NCBI GenBank assembly: GCA_029860345.1
Contig: JAOUBJ010000004.1
Location: 124,001 to 188,000, forward strand
Source of the DNA: Candidatus Zixiibacteriota bacterium
GTDB lineage: Bacteria; Zixibacteria; MSB-5A5; GN15; FEB-12
Length of the DNA stretch: 64,000 nucleotides
Direction: 5' to 3'
Position numbers and translations under genes: made by a program. Positions 49,966 through 59,157 of this stretch are shown piece by piece. The stretch's first letter is position 1; each line of letters starts with the position of its first letter. The notes below the pieces were generated by a model that was not told the origin of the DNA, did not search any database, and saw only the letters and a list, made by a program, of their open reading frames with translations.

Positions 49966-52140
49966 ATGGCAAAATTCCGATTAGCTCTCGGTCTGCACAA
50001 CCACCAACCGGTGGGGAATTTCGAGGCGGTTTTCGAAGAAGCGCATCAGAAGGCATACTTGCCGTTTCTCAAACTGGCCACCGAACATCCCAGCATTCGT
50101 TTCTCCCTGCACCAGTCGGGTATCCTGTGGCGCTGGCAGAAACTGGCTCATGCCGACTATTTCCAACTGGTCGGCAACATGGTCGACCAGGGTCAGATCG
50201 AACTGATGACCGGCGGTTTCTATGAGCCTATCCTGACCGCCGTGCCCGAACGCGATGCCCTTGGGCAGATTAAGGAACTCACCAGCTATCTGCACGATCA
50301 TTTCGAGGTCGCTCCTTCCGGGCTGTGGCTCACCGAACGAATCTGGGAACCGCACCTGCCCAAATTGCTGGCTGCGGCAGGCGTCTCCTACCTGCCGATT
50401 GACGACACTCATTTTCTGTACGCCGGTTTTGAGCCGAACCAACTGGGCGGACCTTTCGTGACCGAGAACGAGGGGCACACCGTGACACTGCTGCCGATTC
50501 AGAAACGTCTGCGCTACCTGCTGCCGTTCGGCACGGTGGAGGATGTAATAGAAGAACTCAAAGTGCAGGCGGAACGGAATTCATCGGGACTGGCAATTTA
50601 TGCCGACGATGGTGAGAAGTTCGGTGTCTGGCCCAAGACTTTCAGGCATTGTTATGAGGAAGAATGGCTGAGACGGCTTTTTGAAGCTATCGAAAAAAAC
50701 TCCGACTGGCTGGAAGTCATCACGCTCGGTGAGGCGGCCGCATTGGAACCTGTCGGACGGGCCTATCTGCCCTCGGCTTCGTATTCTGAGATGCTGCACT
50801 GGGCGCTGCCGTCAACTGCTTTTGTTGAGTACGAACGGTTGGAGACATGGCTTGAAGATCAGGGTCAACTCGAACGGTACGGACGGTTTGTCCGTGGTGG
50901 ACACTGGCGGGGCTTCCTGTCCAAGTATGAAGAATCCAACCTGATGCACAAAAAGATGCTCTCGGTTTCAAACAAGCTGGCTGAGTTCGAACGGCTCAAC
51001 CCCGGCAAGACCGAACTTGCCGATAACGCACGTGACCGTCTGTACGCCGGTCAGTGCAACTGTCCTTACTGGCATGGCGTCTTTGGCGGCCTTTACCTAC
51101 CGCATATACGCCAGGCCGTGTACGAAAGCCTGATCGAAGCGGATGTCACGCTGGACCAATTGATGGACCTTCAACCGACCAACTTCTCCGTGTACGACTA
51201 CGATGCCGACGGTGTCGATGAGGTCATGCTGCAAAGTGGAACCTTTACCGCCGTATTCAAGCCGGGAAGAGGCGGCCTGCTTTTGGACCTGGCCCTGAAC
51301 AAACACAACTACTGCATCACTGATACGCTCACCCGCCGACGCGAAGGATACCATCTCAAACTGGATCGTGCCATCACCAACGCCTCCGAAGATGTTACTG
51401 CGTCCATTCACGATGTCGTCATGGCCAAAGAAGAAGGGCTGAAGAATTTTCTCAACGAAGACTGGTATCTCAAACGCTGTTTTATCGATCATTTCATGAC
51501 CGACGATGTTGACTTCGACAAGTTCCTGGCCGGAAAGTATGGCGAAGAGGGCGATTTTATTCTGGAACCTTACGCTGTGGAAACCGATCGCTCATCGTCC
51601 AAAGTCAGTTTGGTTCGACAAGGTCATCTGTGGCGACCGCTGAACGTGGTGCCGGTAACGGTCCAAAAGCAGTTCACTTTTGCTCCCAACAGCGATCAGA
51701 TTGAGATTCGCTACCAGTTGTCTTCGCGATCCAAAGAACCAGTGACGGCTACCTTTGCCCTTGAGAACAATTTCAGTTTCCAGGCCGGTCATGCCGAAGA
51801 CAGAACCATCCTCATCAACAAGCGGCAGCTTATCAACTCCTATCTGGATTCCACCGGACGCCACGAACACGAGCGGTCCTGGGCCATGATAGACCAGTAT
51901 CGATCTCTGGCCGTGGCTCTGGACTCAGATCAGGAGTGCGAGTTGTGGCACGCCCCCATCTTTACGGTATCACTTTCCGAAGGTGGCTTTGAAAAAGTAT
52001 ATCAGGGCACCACTTTCGTGAACGTCTACCGTTTGCAGCTTGGCGAGCAACCGGTGGAGATTAATCTGACTCTCTACGCGGGCGACCTGGCGAAATTCGA
52101 AGCCGGTCTCAAAACAATGTCGGCGGCCGGGTCGCCGTGA
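49966..52140 (+). CDS. GH57 4-alpha-glucanotransferase/alpha-amylase-type enzyme
   Basis: Glycoside hydrolase family 57, acting on alpha-1,4-glucans such as glycogen or maltodextrins. The catalytic barrel starts LALGLHNHQPVGNF. The nucleophile is Glu124 in WLTERIWEP and the acid/base is in YADDGEKFGVW (Asp214 or 215), aligning with the Thermococcus litoralis enzyme (E123, D214). The middle DUF1925 region (about 300-390) and the C-terminal DUF1926 beta domain (about 410-720) follow. Length (724) fits the glucanotransferase subgroup. There is no signal peptide, so it is cytoplasmic. Its pairing with an MCE gene is unusual. Confidence 0.9.
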   Translation: MAKFRLALGLHNHQPVGNFEAVFEEAHQKAYLPFLKLATEHPSIRFSLHQSGILWRWQKLAHADYFQLVGNMVDQGQIELMTGGFYEPILTAVPERDALGQIKELTSYLHDHFEVAPSGLWLTERIWEPHLPKLLAAAGVSYLPIDDTHFLYAGFEPNQLGGPFVTENEGHTVTLLPIQKRLRYLLPFGTVEDVIEELKVQAERNSSGLAIYADDGEKFGVWPKTFRHCYEEEWLRRLFEAIEKNSDWLEVITLGEAAALEPVGRAYLPSASYSEMLHWALPSTAFVEYERLETWLEDQGQLERYGRFVRGGHWRGFLSKYEESNLMHKKMLSVSNKLAEFERLNPGKTELADNARDRLYAGQCNCPYWHGVFGGLYLPHIRQAVYESLIEADVTLDQLMDLQPTNFSVYDYDADGVDEVMLQSGTFTAVFKPGRGGLLLDLALNKHNYCITDTLTRRREGYHLKLDRAITNASEDVTASIHDVVMAKEEGLKNFLNEDWYLKRCFIDHFMTDDVDFDKFLAGKYGEEGDFILEPYAVETDRSSSKVSLVRQGHLWRPLNVVPVTVQKQFTFAPNSDQIEIRYQLSSRSKEPVTATFALENNFSFQAGHAEDRTILINKRQLINSYLDSTGRHEHERSWAMIDQYRSLAVALDSDQECELWHAPIFTVSLSEGGFEKVYQGTTFVNVYRLQLGEQPVEINLTLYAGDLAKFEAGLKTMSAAGSP

Positions 52141-52410
52141 TGGGGGTACCGTCAACACAAGGCCTGTCGAGCACTTGTTGAAGGGAGTTTTCTCTGAGCC
52201 GTTTCTAGGCCCCCTTTGACAAGCCAAGCAGTGCGTTTCACGTCGATCATACCTGCGCGAAAACCACCATTCTTGAGTTTTCACACAAGCCACGTAAGTC
52301 TTTGTCACCAAGCAGATTGGGGTTTATCTTGTTAGTTGCCTGGTTAACATGTTAACTAACACCAGATTGCATTATATTGTGACATGTAAAACATATATAA
52401 AACATATGTG
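52141..52410. other. Non-coding gap before the Fic gene; composition shift
   Basis: The first 170 bases have average composition and no gene. From about 52330 the sequence becomes strongly A+T-rich with repeated ACATAT and TAACAT motifs, marking the left edge of the Fic module. No target-site duplication or mobile element end was found. Confidence 0.5.
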
Positions 52411-52439
52411 TTGACTTTACGTATCGAAATATGTATAAT
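52411..52439 (+). promoter_or_regulatory. Consensus sigma70 promoter of the Fic gene
   Basis: TTGACT (52411-52416) and a perfect TATAAT (52434-52439) are exactly 17 bases apart. Transcription would start near 52446, leaving a leader of about 60 bases before the ATG at 52507. It is the best promoter match in the window. Confidence 0.85.
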
Positions 52440-52471
52440 ATATGTAAAGTATACATAAAGAGTTTACATAT
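52440..52471 (+). promoter_or_regulatory. Inverted repeat over the Fic transcription start (putative operator)
   Basis: ATATGTAAA at 52440-52448 is exactly mirrored by TTTACATAT at 52463-52471, with 14 bases between. Related half-sites (ACATGTAAA near 52383, ATACATAAA near 52451) surround it. Position directly on the start point suggests repression, perhaps by the C-terminal winged helix of the Fic protein itself. Confidence 0.55.
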
Positions 52472-52506
52472 TCACTGCCGCTGACCTAACCGGAGCAACC
52501 AAGAAC

Positions 52507-53838
52507 ATGGAAGTTTTCAAACTTACTAAACCAGACATAAGCGCCAACACTGATAAAGTACTGGATCGCATTTTGAAGGGTGAAGACTTCTCCAAATTCA
52601 TTGAAAGCACGAGTCGACCCGAGTACTTGTTCTGGGATAAGGCAAAATACAAGTCGCGCCCTCAAGGCGTCAGCGCAGGGGAGTTCTGGTCTCTAATAAA
52701 GCTGTTTCGACAGCATTCACCAAATCGCACAAACACGATTATTCGCGACGAACGAGACACGCCTTTTTCTTGGCAGCCACTCCCCGGTCAGGACTACTTC
52801 CTTCACGAAATAGATATGGAGCTCGGCGGCGCACTCATGGCAAATGTCATTGATGACGACGCGACACGTCAACGGTTCATCACTCGTGGTATAATCGAAG
52901 AAGCTATAGCTTCATCCCAACTGGAAGGAGCCAATACAACGCGTCGAGTTGCAAAACAAATGTTGCTTGAGAAACGAAAACCTGCGAATAAGTCGGAGCG
53001 AATGATCATCAACAACTACAACGCGATGCGTGCGGTTGAAAGCCAGTTAGGGAAGAAAACGTTAAGCATAGAAACACTGTTGGATTTGCACGTAATGCTT
53101 ACCAAAGACACTATTGACGATAGCCTGGTCGGTAGATTCCGACGCGATAAGGATGAAATTGTGGTATGCGATGCTGCAACTAATATTGTCTATCATGTTC
53201 CGCCTTCTGAGCGATTCATGAAGAAGGAGATCAAACGATTCATCCAGTACGCCAATGACACGTCCAAAGAGGTCCAGTTTGTTCATCCACTAATAAAGGC
53301 GATTCTTATACATTTTTGGATGGGATTTCTGCATCCCTTCGCTGATGGAAATGGCAGAATGGCCAGAACACTTTTTTATTGGTATTTACTCAAGAATAAC
53401 TATTGGGCATTCTCGTATTTGCCGGTCTCGAAGGTTATAAAGAACTCGCCGGCGCAGTATCGCGACGCCTATATTTACTCTGAACAAGACGATAATGATC
53501 TGACGTATTTCATTGACTATAACTTCCGAAGAATCACACAAGCGAAGCGTGATTTCGAAACTTATTGTAAAAGGAAAGAGATTCAGAATCGCAAGATGGC
53601 GGGGATTGCAAGAGCGAAATACAATCTCAACGATAGGCAGATTCAACTGCTACGATATCTCCACAAGAACAGCAGTGCTTCAACAGCTATAAAGACCTAC
53701 GCACAAATCCATGGCGTATCAAGGCCGACCTCTCGGAAAGACCTTGAGCAGCTTGAGCAGCTCGGTCTTCTGTCTTCCACCAAGCTCGGGCGCGATCGCC
53801 CATTTAGAGGTACAAAGGCTATATCTGAATTGTTCTGA
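52507..53838 (+). CDS. Fic-domain AMP/UMP-transferase with C-terminal winged helix
   Basis: Fic protein that would transfer a nucleotide monophosphate to a target protein. The catalytic motif HPFADGNGRMAR is at 276-287 and intact. An inhibitory helix motif S-x-x-x-E-G is present in the same chain (Ser136 to Gly141, SSQLEG), so this is a class II, self-inhibited Fic. The C-terminal 75 residues form a winged helix (QIHGVSRPTSRKDLEQLEQLG). The gene has its own consensus promoter and inverted repeat, is visibly A+T-rich and sits alone between GH57 and chemoreceptor genes, suggesting acquisition by transfer. The target is unknown. Confidence 0.92.
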   Translation: MEVFKLTKPDISANTDKVLDRILKGEDFSKFIESTSRPEYLFWDKAKYKSRPQGVSAGEFWSLIKLFRQHSPNRTNTIIRDERDTPFSWQPLPGQDYFLHEIDMELGGALMANVIDDDATRQRFITRGIIEEAIASSQLEGANTTRRVAKQMLLEKRKPANKSERMIINNYNAMRAVESQLGKKTLSIETLLDLHVMLTKDTIDDSLVGRFRRDKDEIVVCDAATNIVYHVPPSERFMKKEIKRFIQYANDTSKEVQFVHPLIKAILIHFWMGFLHPFADGNGRMARTLFYWYLLKNNYWAFSYLPVSKVIKNSPAQYRDAYIYSEQDDNDLTYFIDYNFRRITQAKRDFETYCKRKEIQNRKMAGIARAKYNLNDRQIQLLRYLHKNSSASTAIKTYAQIHGVSRPTSRKDLEQLEQLGLLSSTKLGRDRPFRGTKAISELF

Positions 53839-54236
53839 TCTAAGTTTCTGGTCGATTATTGTCTAATCCTCTGTCTTAACATCAATATCCCAGATAGTTG
53901 GATGGATTGTACCGGCGCCGAAATCTCCGCCCCCTCGGCTGTGCAATGGTTGGACAGTCAGCCGCCTCAAGGCCGACCGAAATTGAACCGATTCATCGTG
54001 TATAGACTCTCTTCCGGGATGATTGTCCGAGTCTCTTTTGCTCGGGCCGATTATCGAGAGTAGATGTCGAGTATCATAAGAATTGTGATACCGTCCGAAT
54101 GCAGCAAGTTGGATTGGAGCGGTAGTGTGCAGACCGAGACAGAGTGGTCCGACTCGACCAATCGCCACCTCTGGCCATCATGTTCTGTCGGAACAAGTTT
54201 CACTTACAAGGAACGTACTTTAGAAAGGACATTGTT
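53839..54236. other. Non-coding leader region of the chemoreceptor gene
   Basis: No gene, tRNA or dispersed repeat recognised. GCCGATTA near 54046 resembles a flagellar sigma factor -10 (GCCGATAA), but no matching -35 lies 15 bases upstream. No GEMM-type cyclic-di-GMP riboswitch core was recognised. AAAGGA precedes the ATG by eight bases. Confidence 0.4.
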
Positions 54237-56357
54237 ATGTTCAAGAGCCTGAAGATCAACACCAAGCTAGTCGCTGTCTTTTTGCTGGTGGGGCTGATTC
54301 CTTTGGGAACGATGAGCTTCTTTGCTATCAACAATTCGAAATCCGCTTTGGAGAAACAAGCCTTCAATCAGTTGGTTTCGCTGTGTACCGTCAAGAAGAC
54401 TCAGGTCGAAGGCTATTTTCGGGAACGCTTGAGCGATGTTCAGGCTCTGGCCGGCAATCCCATTGTGGTCAGTGCCGTGCAGGATTTCGAGGACGCTATC
54501 TTGTCCGAAGGGGCCGACAGTGATGATTTCCGTGATGCGGAAGAATCGTATGCGAAGTGGCTGGAGCGATATAAAACAGTGTTTGGTTATTCTGATCTGT
54601 ACCTGGTCTCGGCCGGTGGTACCATTGTATACTCCATCGACAAAGGGCCGGACTTTACAACCAACTTAGTCGATGGTCAATACTCGCGTGAGAACATTGG
54701 CGATTTGTTCAAACAGGCGCAGCACGGCACAGCCATGGTGGATATCGCCGACTATACACCAAACCAAGGAGCTCCCGCGTCGTTTGTCGGTGCACCCATC
54801 CATGACGGCGGCGGCGATCTGGTCGGTGAGGTGATACTGCAAATCCCACTGGGGCAACTGAACAAGATGATGCAGGAAAGCTCCGGGCTGGGTCAATCCG
54901 GTGAAACGTACCTGGTCGGCAAAGACCTCATGATGCGATCCGACTCTCGGTTTTCAAGCCAACCGACGATGCTGAAACAAAAGATCGAGACTTCAACCTG
55001 CCAATACGGCCTGGCCGGGGAGACCGGAGTGGATGTCGTGGCCGGTTATCGCGGTCGACAGGTCTTATCGGCCTCGACGCCTCTTACGATCGGCGACATG
55101 CAGTGGTGCCTCATGGCCGAGCTGGATGAATCCGAAGCTCTGGCCGATGTCAGTTCGTTGCAACTATCGCTGATTATTCTGTCCGGTGTCATGGTTGCTC
55201 TCTTGTTTGTGTTTGGCGCGTTTTTCGCCCGTTCCATCTCGCGGCCGATTATACAGATTACCCAAGCGGCACGTCATGTCTCCACCGGAGATTTGGAACA
55301 GCGTCTTGATATTAGATCCCAGGATGAACTGGGCGCCCTGGCCGGTTCTTTCGGGGAGCTTATCGAGTACATGAAATCACTGGCCTCAGCCGCCGAGAAA
55401 ATCGCCCACAATGACCTGACCGTGTCGATTGAACCCAGAAGTGATAAGGATATTCTTGGTATGTCATTCAGAACAATGCTGAGCAACCTGGTAGCGGTGA
55501 TCCGCCAACTTGGCGAGGCCGCAGCCAAATTGGTTTCGGCCTCCACTGAGATATCAACCTCGTCCGACCAGATGTCACAAGGAGCCAACAGTCAGGCACA
55601 TCAGATCAGCCAGGTGGCAACGGCTATCGAGCAGATGTCGATCACAGTGGTTGAGTCGGCCCGGAATGCCGGCGATGCTACCGAGACATCCAAATCGGCG
55701 GCTGAAACCGCGACCTCCGGCGGTCAGATTGTCAACGACTCCATCCAGGGAATGCAGCGAATCGCCGACACCGTGCGCTCATCGGCTGAGTCGATTGCCA
55801 AACTGGCCGTGTCGGCCGATCAGATCGGCGAGATTGTCTCTGTGATCGACGACATTGCCGACCAGACCAATTTGCTGGCATTGAACGCCGCCATCGAAGC
55901 GGCCCGAGCCGGTGAGCAGGGTCGGGGCTTTGCCGTCGTGGCCGATGAGGTCCGAAAGCTGGCCGAACGTACCAGCAAAGCGACCGGTGAAATCACCGAC
56001 ATGATCAAAGGTATCCAGGGTGAAACCGAAGATGCCGTCAACTCTATGGAAGCCGGAGTCCAGGAGGTCGACAAAGGCCGTGAACTGGCCGATCGAGCCG
56101 GTAACAGTCTGAGCGAGATTGTCACCATGTCTCAGCAAGTGATGGAAATGGTCCAGCAGATCGCCACCGCCACCGATCAGCAATCGGTTTCAGCCGATGA
56201 GATTTCCAAAAACATTGAGCAGGTTTCGACCATCACCAAGGAGACCGCAGTCGGGGCGGATCAATCGGCCTCGGCGGCTGAAGAGTTGAACCGGCAGGCG
56301 GAAACTCTTCGGGAGATGATGAGTCGTTTCAAAGTTGCAAAGAGTGGTAGCAAATAA
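54237..56357 (+). CDS. Methyl-accepting chemotaxis protein
   Basis: Membrane chemoreceptor that controls CheA. TM1 is at about 10-31 and a periplasmic double-Cache-type sensor at about 35-300 ([37 protein letters not shown]). TM2 is at about 305-328, a HAMP domain at 328-380, and a long signalling coiled coil at about 430-700 with the invariant tip [20 protein letters not shown] and [20 protein letters not shown]. The ATG at 54237 follows AAAGGA; the longer frame has no support. No CheB/CheR tether pentapeptide is seen at the end (VAKSGSK). No che genes are in the window. Confidence 0.93.
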   Translation: MFKSLKINTKLVAVFLLVGLIPLGTMSFFAINNSKSALEKQAFNQLVSLCTVKKTQVEGYFRERLSDVQALAGNPIVVSAVQDFEDAILSEGADSDDFRDAEESYAKWLERYKTVFGYSDLYLVSAGGTIVYSIDKGPDFTTNLVDGQYSRENIGDLFKQAQHGTAMVDIADYTPNQGAPASFVGAPIHDGGGDLVGEVILQIPLGQLNKMMQESSGLGQSGETYLVGKDLMMRSDSRFSSQPTMLKQKIETSTCQYGLAGETGVDVVAGYRGRQVLSASTPLTIGDMQWCLMAELDESEALADVSSLQLSLIILSGVMVALLFVFGAFFARSISRPIIQITQAARHVSTGDLEQRLDIRSQDELGALAGSFGELIEYMKSLASAAEKIAHNDLTVSIEPRSDKDILGMSFRTMLSNLVAVIRQLGEAAAKLVSASTEISTSSDQMSQGANSQAHQISQVATAIEQMSITVVESARNAGDATETSKSAAETATSGGQIVNDSIQGMQRIADTVRSSAESIAKLAVSADQIGEIVSVIDDIADQTNLLALNAAIEAARAGEQGRGFAVVADEVRKLAERTSKATGEITDMIKGIQGETEDAVNSMEAGVQEVDKGRELADRAGNSLSEIVTMSQQVMEMVQQIATATDQQSVSADEISKNIEQVSTITKETAVGADQSASAAEELNRQAETLREMMSRFKVAKSGSK

Positions 56358-56481
56358 GTAGGGCAGGAGCCCTGCGGTCCTGACACAAACTGTATACTAT
56401 CTCTTGACACCGTACATCATCGAACCCGCCATTCGTCGTCCTGTCATACTGGCGGAGGCCAGTATCCAGCCTTCACCCTGT

Positions 56482-56535
56482 CATGCTGAGCGCAGTCGAA
56501 GCATGAGCGCAGTCGAAGCATGAGCGCAGTCGGAG
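56482..56535. repeat. REP-like element amplified in tandem (17-bp unit)
   Basis: A CATGCTGAGCGCAGTCGAA element is followed by two more copies of GCATGAGCGCAGTCGAA or GCATGAGCGCAGTCGGA. This is the family B dispersed repeat expanded locally. It lies in the gap 56358-56923, which also has a GGGCAGGAGCCCT palindrome near 56362 and a CCATTTATGGGC motif near 56564. Confidence 0.7.
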
Positions 56536-56577
56536 AGTGAGAGCGCGCGAAGCGCCAGGGAACCATTTATGGGCAAT

Positions 56578-56682
56578 TCACCTGTGGAGCTTTTTCTTGT
56601 CGGAGCCCATCAGACAGCCGGTGCCAAAGAGTATCCAGGGCACGGCTACAAGCAACAGATAGAAGAATTCTTTGATTTCCAT
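56578..56682 (-). CDS. Possible 34-residue single-span membrane protein
   Basis: A short frame too small for routine gene calls. It starts MEIKEFFYLLLVAVPWILFG, giving one membrane helix at about 5-24, and ends with a basic tail (SDKKKLHR). AAGGAG lies ten bases before the ATG. The 3' end merges with a CCATTTATGG repeat. The hydrophobic profile with an acidic start and Lys-rich end is typical of real small membrane proteins, but there is no family to compare with. Confidence 0.35.
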   Translation of the reverse strand: MEIKEFFYLLLVAVPWILFGTGCLMGSDKKKLHR

Positions 56683-56853
56683 ATCATCTTATCTCCTTAC
56701 CACTGCTCTATTGCAGACCGTGTGCCAAACTGAAGCGGGCGATAAGCTGTTATTTGGGAATAGTTTAAGTTATGATTGGGGTCGGAATGGGTACTGGTGG
56801 GGAAGGGAATGACCACTCGAAAGGACCGATTCTTCCTTTTTGGCGATAAACAC

Positions 56854-56882
56854 TTGACAAACAAACTAGTTTGTTCTATTAT
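56854..56882 (+). promoter_or_regulatory. Promoter of the PadR-type regulator gene
   Basis: TTGACA (56854-56859, perfect -35) and TATTAT (56877-56882) are separated by exactly 17 bases. Transcription would begin near 56889, 35 bases before the TTG start codon. The whole spacer is taken up by a palindrome listed separately. Confidence 0.85.
56860..56875. promoter_or_regulatory. Perfect 16-bp palindrome between -35 and -10 (PadR operator)
   Basis: AACAAACTAGTTTGTT is a perfect palindrome filling the spacer of the promoter. A dimeric PadR repressor bound here would block RNA polymerase. The likely binder is the product of the gene directly downstream, giving autorepression lifted by a ligand. 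Confidence 0.75.
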
Positions 56883-56923
56883 GTAAAAGAAATAGGACAA
56901 CCGCCGAAGATAGGAGTCGAATA

Positions 56924-57256
56924 TTGGCTGAAGGTCAATTTCTGGGAAAACTTGAATTCGCTGTACTGATGGCCGTTGCCCGTCTTCGCAAAAAAGCGTA
57001 TGGGGTTGCCATCCGTCGAGAGCTACTTGAGTATGCTGAATTGGATGTGTCGGTGGGTGCTTTGTACGCGACTCTCTACCGCCTTGAACGCAAAGGTCTG
57101 GTGTCTTCGAGACTCGGTGAGCCTTCTCCGGTGCGTGGTGGCCGGGCCAAGAAGTTCTTTGAGATTGAGGCCCCGGGTGAAACAGCCCTCTCACAACACA
57201 TGGAAGCTATGAGCAGGATGCAGGCCAGCTGGAAGCCCCAGTGGGGAGCGTCGTGA
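56924..57256 (+). CDS. PadR-family transcriptional regulator
   Basis: Winged-helix repressor of 110 residues. The DNA-binding domain reads FLGKLEFAVLMAVARLRKKAYGVAI (given in part: LGKLEFAVLMAV, AYGVAIRREL), then VSVGALYATLYRLERKGLV with the recognition helix and GGRAKKFFEIEAPG for the wing. The C-terminal helix for dimerisation is short. It starts with TTG, preceded by AGGAG at good distance. One base separates it from the following gene. A consensus promoter with a palindromic operator precedes it, so it probably controls itself and its partner. Confidence 0.9.
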   Translation: MAEGQFLGKLEFAVLMAVARLRKKAYGVAIRRELLEYAELDVSVGALYATLYRLERKGLVSSRLGEPSPVRGGRAKKFFEIEAPGETALSQHMEAMSRMQASWKPQWGAS

Positions 57257-57257
57257 C

Positions 57258-57836
57258 ATGGGCAAGAAAGTGACGTGCGAAAGTTGCGGGATACGTGATG
57301 CAAGCGCACAAATATCGGATGTTGCCATCGACAACAATAACACGTTGTCACTCTGTAGTGCCTGTCACGATCTGATTGGCATACATATAGATGTGGACTC
57401 AGTTCACTTCGATCCTCAGTTTGGTGCCAAGATAGACTGGCTCAACTTGGATGGTCTGAGGTCTGAGGACGTCAACATCGAAGAGCCATGGTTCGGTGAC
57501 CAGGATGTATTGTCGGGGAGCCACACAGCCTCAGCGGACTCACCTTCAGTTACTGAGCCAACTTCACCCCCCGAGCCACCTTCGCCGCCCACGCATGCTG
57601 AGTATGTCCTCAATCTTCTGTTGTCCAAAGCTGACCGTGAAACAATCATCGGAGATTTTGCCGAGGAATTCGCTACCAGAATCCAGCCGAAGTTCGGACA
57701 GAAGCGGGCCGAAGTCTGGTATTGGACTCAGGTATATAAGTCCCTCGTTTCTATTATCTGGCTTAGACTGTTGAAGGTTTCTGTCGTCGCGGCGGTGGTC
57801 AAGCTGGTCGACAACCTTATCCGACGATTCATCTAA
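57258..57836 (+). CDS. Zinc-ribbon protein co-transcribed with PadR, function unknown
   Basis: No family recognised for the whole. Residues 7-36 form a four-Cys zinc ribbon (C7, C10, C33, C36; CESC and CSAC). A Ser/Thr/Pro-rich linker follows (about 92-113). Residues about 115-170 (YVLNLLLSKADRETIIGDFAEEF and AEVWYWTQVYKSL, read in two parts) resemble the EE-x-WYW module placed before permease or PadR-linked membrane proteins. A hydrophobic C-terminus (about 165-188) may span or lie on the membrane. The ATG is one base after the PadR stop, so regulation is shared. Confidence 0.6.
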   Translation: MGKKVTCESCGIRDASAQISDVAIDNNNTLSLCSACHDLIGIHIDVDSVHFDPQFGAKIDWLNLDGLRSEDVNIEEPWFGDQDVLSGSHTASADSPSVTEPTSPPEPPSPPTHAEYVLNLLLSKADRETIIGDFAEEFATRIQPKFGQKRAEVWYWTQVYKSLVSIIWLRLLKVSVVAAVVKLVDNLIRRFI

Positions 57837-58005
57837 ACCGCCAAATTCCGCTCTGTGGGCGGCGAGTGGAAGCCACTTGTGGCCGTCCTCGTCTGCCCCT
57901 TGAAAACGCTTCGGCTGCACACACCCTTCGACTGCGCTCAGCATGACATGGACGTAGCGCACGAGGACGTACACCAAGCACAGACTTCGTGCTGCCGATA
58001 TCCTA

Positions 58006-59157
58006 TCAACCCCGACCGCCCAACTCATCGAACAGTGTTTCGATCAGCAGTACCTGGCGGTGATGCGAATATTTCTCAACAGCCTCCAAAGCGGCCCGCG
58101 AAGCCAAACTTCTTGCGTGCGTCGGGTTGTTCATTAGACTCAAAAGAGCCGAGGCAAGACTCTCCTCGTCCTGCGGCGGCACCAGAAGTCCGTTGACACC
58201 ATCGTTGATAATCTGAACCGTGCCGCCTTCTGCAGTCCCGATAACCGGCAGACCCGAGGCCATCGCCTCGATTGTAACCATGCCGTAGGTTTCCGAGTGC
58301 GATGCCATAACAAAGAGGTCCATGGCCGCATACACACTGACCACATCGGACTGATGCGGATGAAAATGCACGAACGACTTCAGGTCAAGTTGCTCAGTCA
58401 GGCTGTCCAGATACTGCGGGTATCCCTCCGGGTCGTTTATCGTTTTGTCACCGACGATCAACAGATGCAAGCGCCCACCGGCGTCGTGTACACCACGACA
58501 GGCTTTGATGAGTACATCCTGTCCTTTCTTGCTTTCCAGCCGACCCACGATACCGGCTATGTACGCATCGGCGGGCAACCCTAGTCCTTGCCGGGCTGCT
58601 GCGCGGTCGGGGCGGTTGGATGTCAGTCTGTCAAGCTCGATCCCGAAGGGTATGACATGGATTTTGTCAGTCTCAAGCCGGGTGTATTGAACAAGTCGAT
58701 CCTTGAACATCGGCAATGGTGCTATCCAGGCATCAAGATGATTGTACTCCCAAGTGTGGAAGGCATCTTTCTTGTGGCCGCCGACATGCATGTGTTGTTG
58801 CATCAGAAGTTTGAAAAAACCGCGCGCGAACTTCTTGGCCAGTACGGCCAGAAAGAGGTCCTTGCCATAATTTATGATTAGCCGCTGTACGTTATCTTTT
58901 TTTACATACCGCGCCAACCGACTGGCGTTGATCAGATCGCCGTATTTGAACGTCGAGTGCAAATGCCGCACACTCAGACCGTCGCGTTCAGCCTCGTCGA
59001 ACAGTTTGGTGTCTCGTTGACCATACAGCACCACCTGCCATCCGCGCTGCTTCAGCCAAATGCCCAATCTGAGAACATTCATCTCCAGCCCACCCCATGA
59101 CCCTGATGAACATAGAAGACCTATCGAGTAGTCACGGCTGGTTGAGGGTTCGTTCAT
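58006..59157 (-). CDS. Glycosyltransferase family 4 protein
   Basis: GT-B fold retaining glycosyltransferase. The N-terminal domain has the G-G loop SSGSWGGLEMNVLRL. The C-terminal domain begins near 195 (YIAGIVGRLESKKGQDVLI) and carries the E-x7-E pair in SETYGMVTIEAMASGLP plus EGGTVQIINDGVNGLLV, which bind the nucleotide sugar. Length of 383 is standard. It is likely involved in lipopolysaccharide or exopolysaccharide assembly, in keeping with the O-antigen ligase and gmhA genes downstream at 60.8-62.7 kb on the same strand, but it is not in their operon. Confidence 0.9.
   Translation of the reverse strand: MNEPSTSRDYSIGLLCSSGSWGGLEMNVLRLGIWLKQRGWQVVLYGQRDTKLFDEAERDGLSVRHLHSTFKYGDLINASRLARYVKKDNVQRLIINYGKDLFLAVLAKKFARGFFKLLMQQHMHVGGHKKDAFHTWEYNHLDAWIAPLPMFKDRLVQYTRLETDKIHVIPFGIELDRLTSNRPDRAAARQGLGLPADAYIAGIVGRLESKKGQDVLIKACRGVHDAGGRLHLLIVGDKTINDPEGYPQYLDSLTEQLDLKSFVHFHPHQSDVVSVYAAMDLFVMASHSETYGMVTIEAMASGLPVIGTAEGGTVQIINDGVNGLLVPPQDEESLASALLSLMNNPTHARSLASRAALEAVEKYSHHRQVLLIETLFDELGGRG

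Noticed and set aside
53839-54236. Cyclic-di-GMP riboswitch or sigma28 promoter before the chemoreceptor
   Set aside because: No GEMM core was seen; GCCGATTA resembles a sigma28 -10 but lacks a matching -35.
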